The notes: generated by a model not told the origin, from the letters alone. DNA of 64,000 nt from Pholis gunnellus (GCA_910591455.2 OU342823.1:1970001-2034000); one strand, 5' to 3'. Numbered from the stretch's first letter, positions 22,056 to 32,966 are shown. A program made the numbers and translations.

Positions 22056-22067
22056 ATGGGAGGGTAG
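22056..22067 (+). promoter_or_regulatory. polypurine tract of the Gypsy element
   Basis: GGGAGGG directly precedes the 3' LTR, the place where plus-strand DNA synthesis starts from an RNase H-resistant purine primer. It is short and followed by TAG before the TG of the LTR. Confidence 0.6.
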
Positions 22068-22291
22068 TGTAGCGACCCTGTTACAGTTAGTAACCTGTTG
22101 CTGTTGTTACCTGTTCTGTGTCGGGAGCTAGCAAGGTCGTTAGACCGGAACCAACGAAGAAGAGTGTGTTGTTAAGACTGAACAGACGAATAATGTTGGC
22201 TGGAGCTGCTCGGCACTACTGTTACGGTTTGTGTTAATAAACCTCTTGCAAGGACTTCACTCTGTCTCCGACTCGTAAGTGGAACATTACA
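22068..22291 (+). repeat. Gypsy 3' LTR
   Basis: 224 bp, identical to the 5' LTR except for three A/G differences (in TGTTCTRTGTCG, CAGACGRATAATG and GTAAGTGRAACATT). The host flank continues with TTATCTTG. Confidence 0.96.
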
Positions 22292-23403
22292 TTATCTTGT
22301 TTGTGTTACTTAAGTTACTGTCATTTTTATAACGTGGTGTATGCTCAACAATTGCCGAGATCGTTAATGCTGTTTATTTCAATACTGCCACAATTCTTGT
22401 TGAGATAATTCACCTCTTGTGGAGGCGGAAGTTGTTTCTCACCAGTTCAGAGGTCAGAACCGCGGCTGTGACAAAGAGTCGCCGGCTGTATTTCTGTAGC
22501 TGAGAGGACAATCTTCCGTACTCCACGGCAGCGGGGAGGATCTTAATCTGTTTTTGGAAGACCCTTGTTGTTTTGTTTACTCTCTCTTCTTTTACTAACC
22601 CACACACACACATATAGCTTTAAGCTAATGTAGCTCCTGGGTTGCGCTAACGGCTTCAGACACGTGGAGCTAACGAGATCTCTATTGTCTACCACCATTG
22701 TAGAGCCTCGTGCTGTCGTGTGGTCTCGCGAGAGACGTCGCCACGTTTCAGATTACGTCACATGTTGTCTGAGCTGTTCTCTCGCTCCTCCCCCCTACAC
22801 ACACACTACATGCACACACACACACACACACACTGCACACACATACAGCCCCCCCCACCTTTTCCATAGTCTGTTGATTTTAGATAGTGTGCTCATAGAT
22901 GTATAGTTGTTAGTTTTAGATATTAGTTGACTAGATCATTATTATTGCAACTTAATAAACTCTGTTATATTTTAAAAAGCAGCTGTCTGTGATTACTTTG
23001 TGCATGTATTGTGATAATAGCTGATATGTGGTCTGTTGCTCAAACTCAAACCTTCACTTTCACTCTGAATGTGTAATAGTACTTTGACTGTTGACATTGT
23101 GAGTGAATACTAATTATGAGACTTAGTTTATCGTTTGGTTATTGGTCCCTGTTTGCAGGATGGTGCCCCTTTATTATTAATTATCGTTAATAATTTTACT
23201 GACATTGATAATTCTATTGATGTCAATCATTTAGTTCTCTTAACTGCTGATAACTCAAACACGCTCCTTTTCGTTCCCAACAACTGTCCCATTCGTATTT
23301 TCACCATTTCAAGCCCTTTCAGTCTCTCACACTCAACCATGTTCCAGGTGACGTCAGTAAATCCCAGAGGGTTCAGGGTTCTAAGGCCTTAGGGGGGGCA
23401 TTG
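22292..23403. other. unassigned, CpG-containing promoter-like sequence after the Gypsy element
   Basis: Between 22420 and 22800 CpG is frequent against an AT-rich background. It holds the palindrome TCTCGCGAGA at 22724-22733, an E-box CACGTG near 22660 and a TTACGTCA site near 22753. These are classic vertebrate promoter motifs. A TAATAAAC polyadenylation-like motif follows near 22953. It could be a host promoter or part of another element's LTR; I cannot decide. A short CA run lies at 22810-22835. Confidence 0.4.
22724..22733. promoter_or_regulatory. TCTCGCGAGA palindrome (BANP-type promoter motif)
   Basis: An exact 10-bp match to the palindromic CGCG element found at CpG-island promoters of vertebrates and bound by BANP when unmethylated. 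Its functional state here is unknown. Confidence 0.55.
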
Positions 23404-23581
23404 GGAATGGGCCACTGAACCCCAAATTGCTCCCAAAGGCTGTGCCATTGGTGTGTGAGTGTACGTCAATGTGCATTAGTTTGGATCCTGATGGGTAGCC
23501 TACTATTCAGTATGAATGTGTGTGTGTGTATTTTGACATGAAGTGTACAGCACTTTGAGTGGTCGGCTGTATATTTGTGTA

Positions 23582-23618
<37 letters not shown>

Positions 23619-23630
23619 CCATTTACCATG
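23404..23630 (+). repeat. SINE body, headless copy with (TA)n
   Basis: Shares AACCCCAAATTGC, ATTGGTGTGTGAGTG, a CTTTGAGTGGTCGG segment and the terminal TCCATTTACCA with the SINE at 29029-29309, but lacks the tRNA-derived head. A (TA)n run at 23584-23614 has expanded where the family has CTATATAAGTA-like text. Confidence 0.72.
23584..23614. repeat. (TA)n microsatellite
   Basis: About 15 TA units inside the SINE 3' region, probably grown from the element's own TATATA segment. Confidence 0.95.
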
Positions 23631-25634
23631 TTGACGTCACCCTCTGCCACCAGCAATGCAGGATGCACTTTCAGATCAACAGAGATGAATAACACGTAAA
23701 TGTGTTTGGTTAAGACAATCTCAATGCATAAAGGGCCTTCAGGATTAATAAAGGTGCATCGACAAAGTGAATTGCCAAAACCCAGGAATTTTGATGAATA
23801 CACAAATATATACATTTATTTAACACTTACTGTTTAAAAATATATGCTCTCTATTATCTTTCTATGGACATAATCCCTTCATTTGTTATCCAAAAGCTTT
23901 TATTCTGAAATATTTGTGGAAATTGCAGTTACTTGCACAGCCCCATAAACTATCAGTGTACAGGCTTTTCATTGTTCAGTTTTTTTGGAGCATTCTGGCC
24001 ATAGTTTTTATCTCTAGCAAAAGCAAAAATGGATGCATGAAAAGTATAAAATAAATATACTGCAGCTCAGCTGGTTTTGTTGTTACATAGAGGTTGTGTG
24101 TGCTTTGCTGCTCTATTGTGTGTATAGTTTAATAGATAGATGTGCTGAAAGTACACATGTGAAAAAGAAATGGCCATACTTGAAGACATTTCAGTGACAG
24201 TGATTCCTTTGCTTGGCGACATTGTGTAACTTGTTCAGATCCATAAAGCTGTAGTGGCCTGCTGGACAGGGTGTAAAGTTTGCTGAGCCAATACGACCAT
24301 AATGATACACGGATACACTCACTGCAATGCTCGTATTAGTGACACTATTGTGGCTCTTCTGCAGCTCCACTGTAACATATTGAAATGCTGTCAGCAGCCG
24401 AAGGTCTCTCCTAAAGTGGTCATGTGTTCTTGCATTGCATTATACATTACTTTAAATGTCATGACGACTTCACCGTGCAGCAAAAGGTTTGGTGGCATCT
24501 GCAATGTACTGTGTGTGTGTGTATGCGTGTGTGTGTCTGTGTGTGTGAGGATTGAGGAGCGTCAGGACATACTTGTAGAAATTTGATTAGAATGGCATTT
24601 CAAACCACCTCAAAATGTGGTTTGAATCCTACTTGCAAAAATAATGTTTGTTTTTTTTGTTTGTTTTTTGCTGTCCACACTTTATAAAATCAATCTATAT
24701 ACAATCTGGAATATGCCCCAAAAAACAATTTGGGCTGATAGTTTGAACAAGGCCAAAGATTAGTGCCCAAAGATCAAGAATAAATCTGCATCGTGTGTTC
24801 ACCCCTAAATGTCTCTCTGAACATACTTTTCTCTATATAGGCTGTATTATATTTGCATGATCATACTGTGAACTTGAATTCAAGACCAATTGTAAGTCAG
24901 AAAAGCCCTACAGTTAGAGCAAACCAATTCCCAATTCATTCTATGCAACAGCCGATGTGTCATCTTAATACCAGCACAGTCTGAGTCTTCTACATGTGGC
25001 TGTCAGGAGCTTAAAGCTGAGTTACTGGCTTTAAGGTGTCCACTTCTAGTCCTGAACTGTTCAAACTAATGTCCAAAATAGAGCATTTGGATAAAAAAGT
25101 AAAACATTTGGGCCTGCAAAATGAACAGAGCAATATGTTTTTCTGTGGAGCAGCTTCAGATTTGCATGTTAATGAAATATTAGGTTGGCTGTATGGTTTC
25201 TGGCTTTGAAATACATATGAATGCTTCTACAGCAGCAGTTACAAGTTATATGGAGAAAGTTAGAGTACTGTAGTATAACAACTACAGTGTTGAAGTACCA
25301 ATAAAACATCATGGCTGTTGGAAGTGTGTGTGGGGGGGTGCAGCAGCACTCCCTGACAGATGGTAGAGGACCTGCACATTTACAACAAGAAATAAAAAAA
25401 GATTCATTAACTTTTGTTAGTTATGGTTATATTCTAATGATATTTTGATTTCAGTAAGTTTCTGATAGTGGATCTTAGGTTCCAAATGTTCAGGCTGGTT
25501 GGAAAAAACGTAATTTGTTGCAACAGCAAAAGAAAATGGCAATGCAAAAGAGAATATCAAATTTCTTTGATGCATCCTGATCTTCATATCTTAACATAGA
25601 AGTTTAACAAAATAGTAACCGTATGTGTAGGTCT
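23631..25634. other. unassigned AT-rich sequence
   Basis: About 2 kb with no recognisable gene. A short GT-rich run lies near 24511-24548. Confidence 0.5.
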
Positions 25635-25850
25635 TTACTGTATTTTTTGGCCGCGCTGCGTGCACCGACCAGCTGAGCTGAAAGCGAGCTCACTGGATGT
25701 GCTTATTGCTGGAATGCACAGGACGGCTCTAGCCAGCATGGATAGGGTGTGTGTGAATGGTGGACTATTGCAAGCAATGTTTCTGTATGTTATAAATAAC
25801 TTACTCAGAATGCTGCTCGGACACTTTTTGACTCCCCGCCCAAACAGCAC
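25635..25850 (-). pseudogene. hAT transposase C-terminal (dimerisation) fragment
   Basis: The minus-strand frame contains LSMLARAVLCIPAISTSSELAFSSAGR, matching the hAT C-terminal dimerisation signature (LARxxLxIPATSxxSERxFSxAG). That helix-rich region carries the dimer interface near the catalytic domain in hAT transposases. The frame ends soon after (TQRGQKIQ, then stop). No other transposase part could be recognised next to it, and it lies outside the termini of the hAT element at 26297-28373, so I treat it as a separate relic. Confidence 0.75.
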
Positions 25851-26296
25851 ATATCATTTAAACAGGGACTAAGCTACAACAGTACCAACTGTCTCGTTAA
25901 GCTTAACGGAACTTTGTTGGGTAGGTGGCAAAAACATTTTCTCCATTTTTTCCAAAACGTTGGGAAAGTCTCCTCGATCAACATGTTCAGGATTGTCTCA
26001 TTTTTCCTCAGAGCACCAGCCTCACTTGTCTTTGTAGCGAGGATTTTTTCTCTGATTACCATCAAATGGTCAGACTTAAGAAAAAGATAAAAAAAGAAAT
26101 TCATATATCTCTGTACTGATATATAATGAATATATAATATTTATGACTATTTTATATTTATATAATGAGTTAATGTACTTAGTTACATTCCACTTCAGAA
26201 CATGTTGAATTCTGTGAATAATAACTAGGGGCAGCAAATATTATTGAAGTTCCAGCAACTACTGTAAGTCTGAGAAACATCCACTACAAACCAAAC

Positions 26297-26312
26297 CAGT
26301 GGTTCTCAAACT
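26297..26312. repeat. hAT left terminal inverted repeat
   Basis: CAGTGGTTCTCAAACT, exact reverse complement of 28358-28373. Confidence 0.9.
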
Positions 26313-26539
26313 TTTTCTGTCACGCCCCACTTTGGAGGAAGAAAAATGTTCATGCCCCACCTCCCCAACAACATGGTAACAAAATGGTCCATGTTGAACT
26401 TTTATTGAAACAACATTTTGTGACTCCTCCATCTGTGCTTTTTAAGAGAATAAAGAAAATTGCAATCACTGTCAAGTAAACCAGATTGCTCCATCAGACA
26501 AAAACAAATACATTGTGCCATCCCTTTGTTAAAACAATG

Positions 26540-26770
26540 CAAATAAAGTTCTATCTGTGCAAATAAATAACTAATATTTGGCAAAAAATAGCTTATTGTG
26601 GCTGAAATTAACCTGTTTTGCACTGAACATCTTTTCAAGATAATAACAATAAAGTGCAACCTGTGAAAAACAAAACAAGTTCAGATATTTGGCAATAAAG
26701 AGTTTTACTGAGTTTTACACTGCATATCTTTTCAAAACAACAATAACGTGCAACCTGTTGCAAAACAAAA
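26540..26770. repeat. imperfect tandem repeat inside the hAT element
   Basis: Three diverged units of about 95-108 bp share GTGCAACCTGT-type boxes (near 26548, 26653 and 26746), ATATTTGGCAA and TTTTGCACTG/ATCTTTTCAA blocks. Confidence 0.65.
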
Positions 26771-27147
26771 TAAAATGCATTTTATTTTAAATATGAGCTT
26801 TAAAATGTAGCATTCTGGTGTACTCTAAGAAGAAAATGAAGTGATAAGACATTTACTTTAAGCAAAAAGCTCATTTATTATTCAGTAATCTGTATTTCAG
26901 CTCTATTATTATTAACCTTTAAAAGTTTTAGTCATATAAAAACAAAGATAGCAAGAGTAGCGAGAACCATCGCCTGTACAAATAAAGTGATTAGTTTTCA
27001 TTACTGTATGGCTTCATATTAATTATACTGTTACTGTACAGCTGTTAGGATTGTGGCCTATCTTCTATTTGCAATTAATTAATATGCATTCAATCCAGTT
27101 CTATTATTTAAATGAAAATGATAATCTACTCTGGCTAAGGTAGTTCA

Positions 27148-27405
27148 TCAAGAGTAAAATAATAGCTGTGATTTAACTGCACGTGGGACTGTTGGGACCG
27201 GAAGTCCACTGTCTGTGGTCATCACAGTGAACAGTGTCTGTGTGTGATGAGAGGACAGTGAGCCCTTGTTGCTGTACTTCATCTCCTTGGAGCAGAGGCT
27301 GCATTTAGCATACCCTGCTTTATCAATGTGTTTAAAATACTGTGACAGCAGGAAGCTGTACTCACGTCTGTTTAGACCTCCACCTTTATCCAGGCCCACC
27401 TCCAC
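27148..27405 (-). pseudogene. BED-type zinc finger of hAT transposase
   Basis: An 85-residue minus-strand frame with YFKHIDKAGYAKCSLCSKEM and NKGSLSSHHTQTLF. The Cys-x2-Cys, then a His spaced some 16-20 residues further with a second nearby position, fit the BED zinc finger that binds the ends of hAT transposons and is the N-terminal domain of their transposases. The N-terminal residues (GLDKGGG) come from the minisatellite. Nothing after the finger resembles the DDE or dimerisation domain. The final His of the finger is not clear, so it may be damaged. Confidence 0.75.
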
Positions 27406-27733
27406 CTTTATCCAGGCCCAGCTCCACCTTTATCCAGGCCCAGCTCCACCTTTATCCAGACCCACCTCCACCTTTATCTAGACCCACCTCCACCTTTATC
27501 CAGGCCCAGCTCCACCTTTATCCAGGCCCAGCTCCACCTTTATCCAGGCCCAGCTCCACCTTTATCCAGGCCCAGCTCCACCTTTATCCAGGCCCAGCTC
27601 CACCTTTATCCAGGCCCACCTCCACCTTTATCCAGACCCATTTCCACCTTTATCCAGGCCCAGCTCCACCTTTATCCAGGCCCATTTCCACCTTTATCCA
27701 GGCCCAGCTCCACCTTTATCCAGGCCCAGCTCC
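27378..27733. repeat. 22-bp minisatellite, about 16 copies
   Basis: Unit CTCCACCTTTATCCAGGCCC plus AC or AG. Sixteen copies of the CCTTTATC core are countable. Variants carry CCAGACCC or CCATTTCC. Because 22 is not a multiple of 3, the frame over the array rotates, and its Pro-rich plus-strand product is not a real protein. Confidence 0.95.
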
Positions 27734-28357
27734 TTCACATCTCAGCCCTGCGTCAAGCTGCGCTACACAAACAGCCTCCTCTCCCTGAAGCTCTTTGACC
27801 TCATCATCTCATCAGTATCTGGGCCTTTCATTCTACTTTGAGTTAAAACAAACAACCTGCAAACAGATCCGCCGATGTTCGGGTTTAACGTTAACGAGTG
27901 ACCGCGTGAACTGAACCGGAACACGGGGGGTGGGCTGCATGTTTCATCACGTTACATTTTTTCCTCCTAAATCGCAATAATGATGAAGGTTAACAGTCGA
28001 CAAAGTTCCGCATACAGTGGACATTAACTTAACCCAGCAAGTGTGAACTGTAACGGAACATAACGGAACTTAAACTTTAATGGGGGTAAATGAAGACGCT
28101 GTAGACATCTTAACGCTGATTGGCCAAAACTCGACACATCATAGATGTTTTACTGTGAAGATCACCACATCACCTTTTCTCCTCGTCTCACTCCAATCTG
28201 AGAAACGCTGGCTGGCCAGTTGCCCCCCCCCCAAAAAAAAAAAATCCAAATCGGATCTACACGATTCACGTGGATGATATATTTTGATTCAAAACGGCGA
28301 AATAAAAGAATTCTGCATTTCTCCCTGCGCCCCACCTGCAACACCACTGCGCCCCAC

Positions 28358-28373
28358 AGTTTGAGAACCACTG
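28358..28373. repeat. hAT right terminal inverted repeat
   Basis: AGTTTGAGAACCACTG, preceded by GCGCCCCAC as at the left end. Confidence 0.9.
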
Positions 28374-29028
28374 GCTTAAACAAAGTCTTCATTGTGCCTC
28401 AGTTAGTTTATGTGTTTTCCACAAAAACGGGCCATCTCATGCTTACACCCTGCAATTAAAGGAATGGACTATACAGTGGAATCTAGACATGGCTGGGAAC
28501 TGGCATTAAACGTGGGACCGTTACACTCCACCTTTTCTCCCTGATTTGGTACTGAGAAAGTTGGCAACTCTACTTGCTACTTGCTAGACTATTGTTTAGT
28601 ATATTATTGTGGCCCTTTTGGAGGAGCCTGTCCATGTTCCCGTAGATCAATACCTCCTCCAGTGCCATGCAATTGTTCCGACATCCCGTTATTCGGATAC
28701 CCAAATAGTCAACCCAAAGTCCCATTGGGCCGAAATCCCATTGGTCCGACAACCAGTTATCCTGACCTTATCGGACCTCCCGTTCACAGTCTTTTTTTCC
28801 GACTGTGGCGAAGGTATGACCCGTCCCACCCCCTCTGATTGGCTTATCCTTATATTCTTACCCTAACCGGCCTCACTCCTCATGCCTAAACCAAACCAGC
28901 CCTACCAACGAAGGCAACCTGTACCAGCCAGACTGACTGTCTGTCTGTTATATTGTGCGGGTTATATTTTTAAAAAATGACAGATTTTAATGTTGGCTAG
29001 GGAAGGTGCTTAGAGAACATGGGGCTTA
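28374..29028. other. unassigned sequence with a degenerate short-period repeat
   Basis: From 28673 to 28815, diverged units built around CCATTGGTCCGACA/GTTCCGACATCC recur every 17-18 bases or multiples. The remainder is unassigned. Confidence 0.5.
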
Positions 29029-29309
29029 GGGTGACTGTGGCTTATTGGTAATGCGTTTTGTCCTTCAATCCGAAGATAGGCGGATCGATTCCCGGCTCTG
29101 CTAGTCCATGTCGATGGGTCCTTGGGCTCTTGCACTTAACCCCAAATTGCGTGTAAATGTTCGATAGTCCTGATGGGCATGTGGCACCTTGCATAGCCCC
29201 TGTCATCAGTGTATGAATGGGTGTGAATTGGTGAATAATATGCAGTGTTAAAGTGCTTTGAGTGGACGGAAGACTAGAAAAGCGCTATACAAGTACAGTC
29301 CATTTACCA
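29029..29309 (+). repeat. tRNA-derived SINE, complete copy
   Basis: The head has an A-box-like TGGCTTATTGGTAATGC and a B-box-like GGATCGATTCCC (29082-29093). A GGTCCTTGGGCTCTTGCACT junction follows, then a body with AACCCCAAATTGC, TCAGTGTATGAATGGGTGTG, AAAGTGCTTTGAGTGG and AGAAAAGCGCTATACAAGTA, ending TCCATTTACC. This structure is familiar from teleost SINEs amplified by LINE machinery. The mutated promoter boxes suggest it is inactive. Confidence 0.85.
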
Positions 29310-31590
29310 AAAACCTTTTGGGGCTGGCTCTGGGGTCTTATTACATCTTGATTTTCAGCATGTTAAGAAAGTATCTTTCTTTTCAGAGAATTTCCCCCAT
29401 GTCTGAGAGTTTATCATTCTTTTTGGTCGTCGAGTTTGGTGGCTGACTCAACATACCGTAAGTTGTGTTAAATTAGTTCCACTGGGTGTTATTATAGTGG
29501 GTGTCATTTTTTAAATGAAGCAGTGGGGGCTGAATAACTTTTGTCAACTACAGAATGAAAGTCACTCTGTACAGAAAGAGAACATCATTTAGAAAGGTCA
29601 AAATGTTAAGCTTAAATTCTGTAGGGTAAACTGTGACAGAGCTTTTCTGCCATGTCATGGAGCTTTTATAGTATGCAAAGTGACCCTTATTGTTCTTTAC
29701 AGATGTTTATGGAATTCTGGGTTTTGGTTCACTCAATGCAGTTCTCTAGTCACTTTAGAAAAAAATGTAAAAGTTGTGCTGGAACACGTTACAAAAAATA
29801 CCTGCTCAGAGCCTAATACAACACAATACAATACAATCATACGATTTTGTCGACTAATTGATTTGTTGATCTTAACAATAGACCTGTGAAACTGAGTGTC
29901 TTCACAAAAAAACTACCTTAACTCTTCTGTTTACCAGATATGTACTCATATGTTTCTTGGAAATAAGTAATTCAGCATGAAAGAGAGGTGGCAGCCCTAT
30001 GAATCTGTCAGATTACAATGAAATGTCTTTTAACAGGCTGTACGTGAACATTGTCATTAATAGTGATGTTCCATTCTAATGAATTGTTAAGTGGCCATAG
30101 GTGTGCGTCAGGGATTTTGCAATCACTAAAGCCAGAAAGTACTTGTTATGTAACAGTGGATGTTAGTCATCATAAGTAGGAGTAAATAAATAAATAATAA
30201 AACAGAAAAGCGTGTTGAATGTTTTGAAGAAAAAGGACCGCAATTTTGGTAAGTAGGCACTGGATGTGAAAAAAACCAACATAAAAAATCTTCAAGGTTC
30301 TGTAACCAACCGAGCAATGAGAGACACATATATCCATGCATAATGCATCCTTTCATCTCTGCTGATGGAGAATAATGCTGGGTGAATATATGGCTGCATA
30401 TGCGGCCTATCCTTTCCAGTAAGACATTTTAGGTTTAATTAGAGGGGAGCCAATTCCAGTCTCCAGGGAGGTCCTTATCGGAGTAAAGATTGTTTTATTT
30501 AGGGGTGAAAGCACCGAGGAGATAACAGTGGGATAAAGACGGAGGAGGGAAGTCTCTTGTTTGGCTGTGTGGGTGAGATGGGAAAGGACAACAAATGGCT
30601 TCACTAGGGCCTTGGACTATAATGTTACACCAGCGGGGCTGTCTAGCTCCAACAGTAATGCTGCGTTCACATGGAATCATGCAGACTGCAGACGGACAAC
30701 ACCTTCTGGATGGCACAAGAAAAACAGTCCGACTGAATGGGAGGACGGCAAACTAAATATTCATGACGCTTTGATGCTTTGGTGATGTAATAAAATATAT
30801 TAAAGCTGCAAGATCTGAGATTGGGAGCGATTTAGGCTAGGGTCGTTTTTTTTGTGCTAACAATACAAACTGCAGCGAAACTGCTGACAGAGATAGCTGC
30901 TGTGCTTCTGCACGGCGTTGCCAGCTATATGAGAACAGCGCAGAGCGGCTAACCAGCTCCTTTATATACAGTTATTTTGTGTCTACAATATCATGTAATT
31001 ATTCTAGAAATGCATGTAGCTACAAAATGCAGCTTTCTCTTCCTTTTCTATGGCAAACTGTGTTTGGGAGCTATGTGACCTCCGTTGCGGAGGACAACAC
31101 AAAGTAAAAATATTTGAACTTTGGACAGTTAGCCTTCTACAGTCTGCTTGATTATGCTGCATAAGTATGGAATCAGTGATCAATTCAAACTATGTAGCTA
31201 TGGATTTCCGTTAGATGAAATTAGCACATCTGAGCCCAGACTCTAGATGCTCCAATACAAAACTACCAGCCATCTACCCAAGATCCTTAAACAGAGATCA
31301 AACACTTGATTCATGTGTAACATGGCAAGCCGACATTCCATTTAAATATATCTGCATGTGTGTGTGTGCACATACACTCTCATGTGAGAATCTATCTCTT
31401 CTCACAGGGTGATGGCGTGGCATTTAAACGGTGTCCTCCATCACATTAATCTCGCGTTGTATGTCTGAAGATGAGCTGAGCGCAATAGGCCCAAGGGAAT
31501 TGTGCTCTGTAATAGCATCGGTTCGTGCCTCTGTGTGTGCGTATGTGTGCACACACACACACACACACACACAAAAGTTACGCTCCCTGT
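29310..31590. other. unassigned sequence
   Basis: About 2.3 kb with no recognisable gene. A mutated (TG)n/(CA)n tract lies near 31530-31575. Confidence 0.5.
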
Positions 31591-32080
31591 GACTCCATCC
31601 ATCAGTCTAATTACACATCAATCCTGTTAATTCGTCATTATCATTAACCTTGGCAATCTCCCCCTAAGAACACAGCCATCTGGTGATTCTTTCAAAACTT
31701 GCCATTTGAGTACACTAAATACACATGTACACAAGCACACTCCATTGAGTGCGTAAAGAAACACACACAGTCTCTGCTGGCATTCCTGCAGCACAACAGA
31801 GGAGTAAAGCGTCCCTCTGAAGACACTTGAGTTGGGAGATAAGTTGGGGCTGCACACTTCTCCCTCAGCTAATGAACCCCTGCTGCTGAATCCTTGTTAA
31901 TGGATTAGTCCATTATGATTAGTGCATGATAGCCGCAGTGCCCCTCCCAAGCCTGACATTTGTCATTTTACACACGGCAGCGAGCCTTCCTCATTATTTC
32001 ACATTAATCAATTGATCGTGAAGTGCTGTTTAATTGGAGAGTGATTGATTGATGAGCCGACACTTTTTTTTCCTCATTGC
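31590..32080. promoter_or_regulatory. candidate conserved non-coding element
   Basis: Repeat-free, balanced-composition sequence dense in homeodomain/TALE-like cores: TTAATGGATTAG, ATTATGATTAGTGCATGAT, TTAATCAATTGATCG and GATTGATTGATGAG. There is no coding frame. This is the texture of vertebrate developmental enhancers. Conservation cannot be tested from one sequence, so this is an inference only. Confidence 0.35.
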
Positions 32081-32954
32081 TTTCGTCCAGAAGTTACAGA
32101 CATTAATGTGCTCTGGGCTCAGATGATCAACAGATAAGCAGAGTTGCTGACTTTATGTTTATTATAATGGATGGAGAAACTGATAAGGCAGAGTGGATCG
32201 TTTACTGAGGAGATTTTTGAAATGACAGCGGACTGATGGGAGACTTCACAAAGAATGTACTGCGGCTGCTGATAGCGCCCTGAATTGCGCGTTACTTGCG
32301 ACGTCTTTCCTGCCCCGTCCAAAGGTCCGATTCATGAACGATGTACTCATGGTAGTACAGCGCATGCACATCCATGACGTTTTGTAGCTATAAATGTTGC
32401 CTGTGTGCCAAGAATGCTGTAGGCAGAGCAATGCAGGGAGAGATTTTTAGGGAAGCAAGAAAATATTGTGTGTAACACTTGTGTGTCACGATATGTTTTG
32501 TCATACTATATAGAATCTCTAAAACCAATAAAATGTATAAAATATGTATGTAGTACCGTCTGTTTACATTTTTTTATTCACCTAATTTATTTACCTAGAA
32601 AATCCTGCAAGCAATTTTATTTTTTTACTGATATAGGAAAATGTAAATTTTTTCAGACCCAAAAGGTGATCATAACGTGTTGCCACAAGAAAATGAACTT
32701 GTTCGGACATGAAAAAATAAACCTTACGGGAGTTAAGGGGGTTCGTAGAATACCTTTGGACTCCACTGAAAGCAGGGTTGGATGTTAGATGAATTTATAT
32801 TCATATGGTGTTGTCGTCTTTATACTTTGATAATTTTCCTTTAATTATAGTTCAAAAATTGAAATATCTTGCCTTGCTTACAGTATGCCGATATATCGCA
32901 GTGTATTGAATCGTAGCCCCTGTATCATGATGTATCGTATTGCCGGATTCTTGC

Positions 32955-32966
32955 CAATACACAGCC
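32955..32966. repeat. target-site duplication, left copy
   Basis: CAATACACAGCC, repeated at 33622-33633. The first C may be shared with the element, giving 11 or 12 bp. Confidence 0.85.

Larger units (their letters stand above)
16625..22291 (+). mobile_element. Ty3/Gypsy LTR retrotransposon, recent but pol-defective
   Basis: A complete 5.67-kb element: 5' LTR, tRNA-Leu-type primer site, gag, pol in the order protease, RT, RNase H, integrase, a purine-rich tract and 3' LTR. This pol order defines Ty3/Gypsy as opposed to Copia. Gag is open. Pol carries an in-frame TGA at 19053 and frame changes near 19715, 20165 and 20665. The LTRs differ at 3 of 224 positions, all A/G transitions, so insertion is fairly recent. 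Flanks show TTAT on both sides if the LTR is taken to start at 16622 (TAGTGTAGC), or TTAG versus TTAT with the canonical TG start at 16625. No envelope-like frame follows integrase. The exact Gypsy clade is not resolved. Confidence 0.95.
26297..28373 (-). mobile_element. hAT DNA transposon (Charlie-type ends), degraded
   Basis: The left end CAGTGGTTCTCAAACT (26297) and right end AGTTTGAGAACCACTG (to 28373) are perfect 16-bp inverted repeats, and GCCCCAC lies next to both. The CAGTGGTTCTCAAACT terminus is the one I know from Charlie-type hAT elements. Flanking 8-bp sequences (AACCAAAC and GCTTAAAC) share only AAAC at the end, so the target duplication has decayed or the copy has been rearranged. 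Inside are an imperfect tandem repeat (26540-26770), a minus-strand BED-finger remnant and a 22-bp minisatellite. Most of the transposase is missing. Confidence 0.85.

Noticed and set aside
21919..22067. An envelope gene after integrase
   Set aside because: Only about 150 non-coding bases separate integrase from the 3' LTR.
25874..26104. 76-codon minus-strand frame as part of the neighbouring hAT transposase
   Set aside because: It has a plausible coding look (ALRKNETILNMLIEETFP) but no motif I can tie to hAT or any other family.
27378..27733. CRISPR array
   Set aside because: Units are contiguous with no spacers and lie inside a fish hAT element.
27342..27788. 148-codon Pro/Leu-rich plus-strand frame
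   Set aside because: It is the minisatellite read through; 22-bp units rotate the frame and the minus strand has the BED finger.
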